Below are positions 59,215 to 64,000 of a stretch of 64,000 bases of DNA, piece after piece. Below the pieces are notes generated by a model, which was given only the letters and a program-made list of their open reading frames with translations, was not told where the DNA came from and did no database searches. Positions within the stretch are counted from its first letter, which is position 1; each line of letters opens with the position of its first letter. The position numbers and the translations under genes are program-made. This stretch comes from Myxococcales bacterium (GTDB taxonomy: Bacteria > Myxococcota_A > Polyangia > Palsa-1104 > JAEUJZ01), in assembly GCA_016794505.1 (NCBI GenBank), contig JAEUJZ010000188.1, positions 1 to 64,000 on the forward strand. Direction: 5' to 3'.

Positions 59215-62200
59215 CTAGGGACTGGGGGCGGCGGCGGGCGGAACCAGCGCAGGCGGATCGGGCGAGGCCGTCGGAGTCTGAGCGGGTGGAGCCGACCCAG
59301 CAGGGCTCGCGCTGCTTGCGCCGCGCACCTCGCTGGCGGGATCGCTGCGTGTCGCATCGACCGCGGTCAGCCCGCCAAACGGCGCGATCATGGGCTTGTG
59401 TCCTTGCGCCGAAAGCCACGAGGTTACCGTCGACAGCTCGTTTTCTGGACGGCTTCCCCACTCGCTGTAGTTGGCTTGCGCCCGTCGCGCTAGCTCGACC
59501 GCTCGCACCAGCGAAGGCCCCCGCCCGCGAGACACCGTCCACAGCGCCTGCGCCAGCGCAAACTGCGTCTCGGCCAAGCGGTTTAGGTTGGCCTGTAGCT
59601 CTTCGGGTCGCATGTTCTGTCGCACGCTGAGGGCGCGCTCCAGGTACGGGATGGCTTCGCTGCTGCGTCCCATGGCGTGCAGGATGACACCGACGGCGTG
59701 CAGGTTGAATGCGATGCGCACTTCCTTGCGGTTGCGGTCGCGCTCACCGATCTCTAAGCCTTCTTGATTCAGCTTCAGCGCCTTGGTCAGCTGTCCTTGA
59801 CGCGCCAGCACGACACCCAAGAAATAGCGCGCTTCGGCCCGGCGCCAGCCGTCGCTGTCATCGGCTTTTTCGCGGATATCAAACGTGCGCTGAAAGGCGC
59901 GCTCGGCTTCGCTCAGGCGATTCAAGTACAAGAGGTTGGTGCCGAGATACAGGTGATAGTCCGAGGTCAAAATGTGCTCGCTGCCCAGCGACTTCTGCAC
60001 AACGGTCAGCGCCTTGGACAAGTACTCGTGCGCTTCCCGGTAGCGACGCTGATCGCGCAGCAAAAGGCCCATGCCACGCAGCTCGGAAGCGATGTCGGGA
60101 TGCAGCTCGCCCAGCTCTTTGCGCTCGATGTCTAGCGCCTCTTGGTAATGGCGCATGGCCTGGTCAAAGTTGCCTTGTCGACGGTACACCCCGCCCAGCG
60201 TGTGCAGCACTTCGGCGGATTCCGAGCTGCCGCGGCCATAGAGCTGCGTGCGCAGGCTCAGCGCCGACTGACAAAATTGGATGGCGCGATCCCACTGCCG
60301 CATCCCGGACTGCACGCGGCAGCGCGCCAGCTCTAGCTCGGCACGCAGCGGCTTGGCATCCGATGGGCTCAGCGAATCGAGCGCAGCGTCGGCAAGCTCG
60401 TCCCAGCTCTCGGCTTTTTCCGGCTGATTTAAGCGATAGCCGGTAAGCGCCGTCAGGTGCGTCCAGGTCTGCGCGACCAAGCGCTGATTGCGGCTCTCCA
60501 TCGCCGAGGCCGCGGCGCGGACCAGCGTCTTTTCCGCTTGCCGCGCCATACCGCTGCGCTCTTCGACTTGCCCAAGCAGGTACCGCGCCTCGGCCAATAC
60601 CGGCAGATAGTTCAGCTCGGTCGCGCGCTGCACCAGACGGCGCGTCTTGTCGATGACCACGCCATAGCGACCGAAGCGCTGCTCGGCGCGAACCTCGGCA
60701 AGCTCGACCACCAAGCGCTCGATCTCGGCCCGCGTCTTGGGATTTTCCGGCAAAGGCGGCGGCGCCTGCAGCGCTTCCACATCCGCGCAGCGCGAAAGCG
60801 GAGACAAGTCGTGAACGGCCGTGCTGGCGTTGTCGATGACCACTTCTTCCGGCTTGCGCAGAATGTTAGTGAAGGCGATGACTTCTTCCAGGCGCTCGTC
60901 CATGCAGCGTCGACGAAGCTCAAAGATCGCAGGAAGCTGCTCGTCGCGGACGCGGGCCAAGCAGGCGGCGCCGCGCATCTTGACCCAGTCTTGCGTGTAC
61001 ACGTCCAGCGCTTGCTCGACGCGCTCCCAGACATCGGCGGCATAGGGTTTGCCGCTCGCCATCAGCTTGTCTTTGATTTCCTGTTTGGTCTTGTCATCCC
61101 AGACACCGCTCAGGCGCGTTTCGAAGCCCCGGCATGGCGTCTCGCGGCTTTCTTTGCGCAGGTTCCACGCCAAGTTGCCGGCCAGAGCCACCATCACCAC
61201 GGCCGCCATGATCAGCCAGCGCCAGCTGACCTTGGTGCGCTCGCGGTTGAGCGCGGTCAGAAGCGCATCCATCGTCGGATAGCGATCGTCGGGGTTGACG
61301 CTCAAGCCGCGCAGAAGCACCTGCCGCATCCAGGTCGGCACGCGCGCTTCGGGCGGTGGCGGCAGCACGCGTCCGCTGACCACGTTGAACCCCAGCGTGG
61401 CGATCGAGTCCCCCGCGAAGGGAGCCGCACCGTACAAGGCTTCGTACAGCGCCACGCAGAAGCAGAACTGATCCGTGCGCGGATCGGTCTTGCCCCCTTG
61501 GTATTGCTCAGGCGCCATGTAGCGAGGCGTGCCCATCAGCGCGCCGGTCCGCGTCAAGTTCACGCTCAGCATCTGCGGCGTGATGGCCGAGCTAGACGCA
61601 TCGTGGACGGCCGGGTGTTCGTCGCTTTGATCGGCTCGTCGCGCGAGACCAAAGTCAGTGACGCGGACCTGCCCATCTTTGCCGACCAGGACGTTGTCCG
61701 GCTTGAAGTCACGATGCACCAAGCCGACGGCATGCGCTGCCGACAGGCCGCGCCCAGCCAGGGTGAAGGTCTCTAAGATCTGCGCTTGGCTGCGCGGCAG
61801 TTCTTTCAGCCAGGCTGTCAGCGTGTGTCCATCGATGAACTCCATGGCGATGAACACTTGGCCTTCGATCGTCCCGACGTCATAGACGGCGATGACCTGG
61901 GCATGCTGCAGTCGCGCCATGGCCTGCGCTTCGCGCAGAAGTCGCATGCGCGCTTCGCTGGCCTCATTGCCCACGGCCTCGTTGCGCAGCAGCTTGATGG
62001 CGACCTTGCGATCTAGCTCGGGATCGTATGCGGCATACACCACACCCATGCCGCCCGCGCCCAGGCACGAAAGCACGATGTAGCGTCCCAGGCTGGCGCC
62101 GCGCGGTAGCTCATCGTCGATGACTTTCTGACGGTTGGCGTTGGGCTTGTCCAGCGCTTCTTCGATGTGTCGCGGAAGCTGCGTGCCGGTGGAATTCGCC

Positions 62201-62433
62201 GAAGCCAGCGGCAGGTTGGTCGAGGAAAGTGGCCGCGCCACGCGGCTGGATGTGCTCGATGGCCGGGGCGTGGCCTTCGATGCGGCGGGGACGTCGCTTC
62301 CGGCACTGCTGCCGGCTCGTTGCTGCATCCCGGCGAGCGTGTCACCGAGAGCTAGCTCACTCTCGGCAGCGACGCCTTGTTTTGACCCAGCGGCTTGGGA
62401 GGCCGTCGCATCTTTCTTGTCCGAAGTGTCCAT
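59215..62433 (-). CDS. Ser/Thr protein kinase with TPR repeats
   Basis: 1072 residues. An unstructured Ser/Thr-rich N-terminus (about 110) precedes the kinase domain: GAGGMG (125-130), Lys147, HRDFKPDN with catalytic Asp near 241, DFGLARR and APEQY. A membrane helix (WLIMAAVVMVALAGNLAW) is near 402-419. The C-terminal ~600 residues are TPR repeats (LHTLGGVYRRQGNFDQAMRH type). Such receptor kinases are common in myxobacteria. The FHA protein next door may bind its phosphothreonines. Confidence 0.94.
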   Translation of the reverse strand: MDTSDKKDATASQAAGSKQGVAAESELALGDTLAGMQQRAGSSAGSDVPAASKATPRPSSTSSRVARPLSSTNLPLASANSTGTQLPRHIEEALDKPNANRQKVIDDELPRGASLGRYIVLSCLGAGGMGVVYAAYDPELDRKVAIKLLRNEAVGNEASEARMRLLREAQAMARLQHAQVIAVYDVGTIEGQVFIAMEFIDGHTLTAWLKELPRSQAQILETFTLAGRGLSAAHAVGLVHRDFKPDNVLVGKDGQVRVTDFGLARRADQSDEHPAVHDASSSAITPQMLSVNLTRTGALMGTPRYMAPEQYQGGKTDPRTDQFCFCVALYEALYGAAPFAGDSIATLGFNVVSGRVLPPPPEARVPTWMRQVLLRGLSVNPDDRYPTMDALLTALNRERTKVSWRWLIMAAVVMVALAGNLAWNLRKESRETPCRGFETRLSGVWDDKTKQEIKDKLMASGKPYAADVWERVEQALDVYTQDWVKMRGAACLARVRDEQLPAIFELRRRCMDERLEEVIAFTNILRKPEEVVIDNASTAVHDLSPLSRCADVEALQAPPPLPENPKTRAEIERLVVELAEVRAEQRFGRYGVVIDKTRRLVQRATELNYLPVLAEARYLLGQVEERSGMARQAEKTLVRAAASAMESRNQRLVAQTWTHLTALTGYRLNQPEKAESWDELADAALDSLSPSDAKPLRAELELARCRVQSGMRQWDRAIQFCQSALSLRTQLYGRGSSESAEVLHTLGGVYRRQGNFDQAMRHYQEALDIERKELGELHPDIASELRGMGLLLRDQRRYREAHEYLSKALTVVQKSLGSEHILTSDYHLYLGTNLLYLNRLSEAERAFQRTFDIREKADDSDGWRRAEARYFLGVVLARQGQLTKALKLNQEGLEIGERDRNRKEVRIAFNLHAVGVILHAMGRSSEAIPYLERALSVRQNMRPEELQANLNRLAETQFALAQALWTVSRGRGPSLVRAVELARRAQANYSEWGSRPENELSTVTSWLSAQGHKPMIAPFGGLTAVDATRSDPASEVRGASSASPAGSAPPAQTPTASPDPPALVPPAAAPSP

Positions 62434-62619
62434 GAAAAAGGCCGAGTCATTTTATCACTCAATGGCCTCGGGCTTGGCACGAAACCTGGCTTCAAGCCCG
62501 ATGCAGCATACGTCGGAGCCGAGGCCTTTGGTCACGCATTGGAGCCTGCCTGTCCGACGGGCGGCGCCGGCTGTCTGTGTGGCCGCTGGGCCTGCCTGCG
62601 CACATACAGTCGAGCTTGC

Positions 62620-62841
62620 TTACGATGCGCGATCGCTGGGGACCGCGATGTCATCGAGCACCGCGTCGTCGAAGTCACTCGCGGCCCCACCGTCTGAGGT
62701 ATGCGGAGCATGGCGCTCGGAATGGTCGACCTGCGTGACCTCTTCCGTTCCCTCGCCCTCTTCGTGATCGTCGAAGCCGTGCCCAGACGCGATGCCCGAC
62801 GTGATGCCTGGGTTGGTGTTTTCTTCGCGGTCGTGACTCAT
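62620..62841 (-). CDS. Small acidic hypothetical protein
   Basis: 73 residues, very rich in Asp, Glu, Gly and Ser, probably disordered; no Cys. Upstream there is AAGGGA and GGGG before the ATG. No family. Coding status is uncertain because the composition is simple. Confidence 0.45.
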   Translation of the reverse strand: MSHDREENTNPGITSGIASGHGFDDHEEGEGTEEVTQVDHSERHAPHTSDGGAASDFDDAVLDDIAVPSDRAS

Positions 62842-62955
62842 CCCCGAATCCCTTTGTGACAGCTCAGTTCTTTGCCGACGTAGGTCTCAGCGTACTGCAA
62901 AGCCGCGGGGTGAGGAATGCCCCGATGCGCATCGACGCGGAGGCATAATTGGGTC

Positions 62956-63981
<1,026 letters not shown>

Positions 63982-64000
63982 CCGAGCTATGCTTCCTTGA

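Noticed and set aside
60457..61776. 439-codon plus-strand frame opposite the TPR kinase
   Set aside because: Antisense of kinase and TPR sequence; no motif.

Overview
The window looks like chromosomal DNA of a Myxococcota bacterium (former delta-proteobacterial myxobacteria). The evidence is high overall G+C, a MglB-MglA polarity pair almost canonical for Myxococcus, two neighbouring surface/outer-membrane genes of the MXAN_2561/MXAN_2562 kind with a MYXO-CTERM-like tail, large Ser/Thr kinases with TPR or membrane segments, an FHA coiled-coil protein, and many small lipoproteins. I cannot place it below phylum level from sequence alone.

Region 1 (1 to about 7.76 kb) is accessory DNA and looks like the right part of an integrated element. 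It carries a toxin-antitoxin-like pair (DUF4258 protein plus MqsA-like zinc-finger/HTH protein), an array of GATATC palindromes, a ParA ATPase overlapping a ribbon-helix-helix protein (a type Ib-like partition cassette), unknown genes including a C-terminally membrane-anchored one, a double-HTH regulator, and a serine recombinase at the right edge. The recombinase start lies directly against a 5'-truncated FG-GAP gene, so the element probably inserted into or deleted part of that gene.

Region 2 (7.8 to 19 kb) holds a large FG-GAP lipoprotein of mosaic base composition, a PD-(D/E)XK nuclease, a cytochrome P450, an RsbT-RsbS-RsbX-like switch module and ComEC. Region 3 (19 to 24 kb) is conserved housekeeping: four tRNA-Ser genes of different anticodon and one tRNA-Arg(ACG) around tadA, then SRP RNA, dnaX, ybaB and recR, a synteny known from distant bacteria. 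Region 4 (24 to 27 kb) is mglB-mglA followed closely by a PqqD-like/HlyD-like membrane protein.

Region 5 (27 to 44 kb) is a mixed set: a TIGR04282-type transferase, polyprenyl synthase, NagZ, a 58-residue rubredoxin with a DJ-1/PfpI protein, barrel, NTF2 and START proteins, two metallophosphoesterases (one further on), a transglutaminase-elicitor-like lipoprotein, M19 dipeptidase, DUF1513, FkbM methyltransferase, hemH-chaN, and a Ser/Thr kinase. Region 6 (44.5 to 48.2 kb) is the sulfate activation operon cysD-cysNC-tauE/safE. Region 7 (48.4 to 64 kb) has an unusual CoaBC-like protein with a TetR-like remnant, the MXAN_2561/2562 pair, tRNA-Leu(TAA) joined to a HAD phosphatase, a P-loop protein, a second metallophosphoesterase, an alpha/beta hydrolase divergent from an FHA protein, a large TPR kinase and a pirin. 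No rRNA, CRISPR array or intact insertion sequence was seen.
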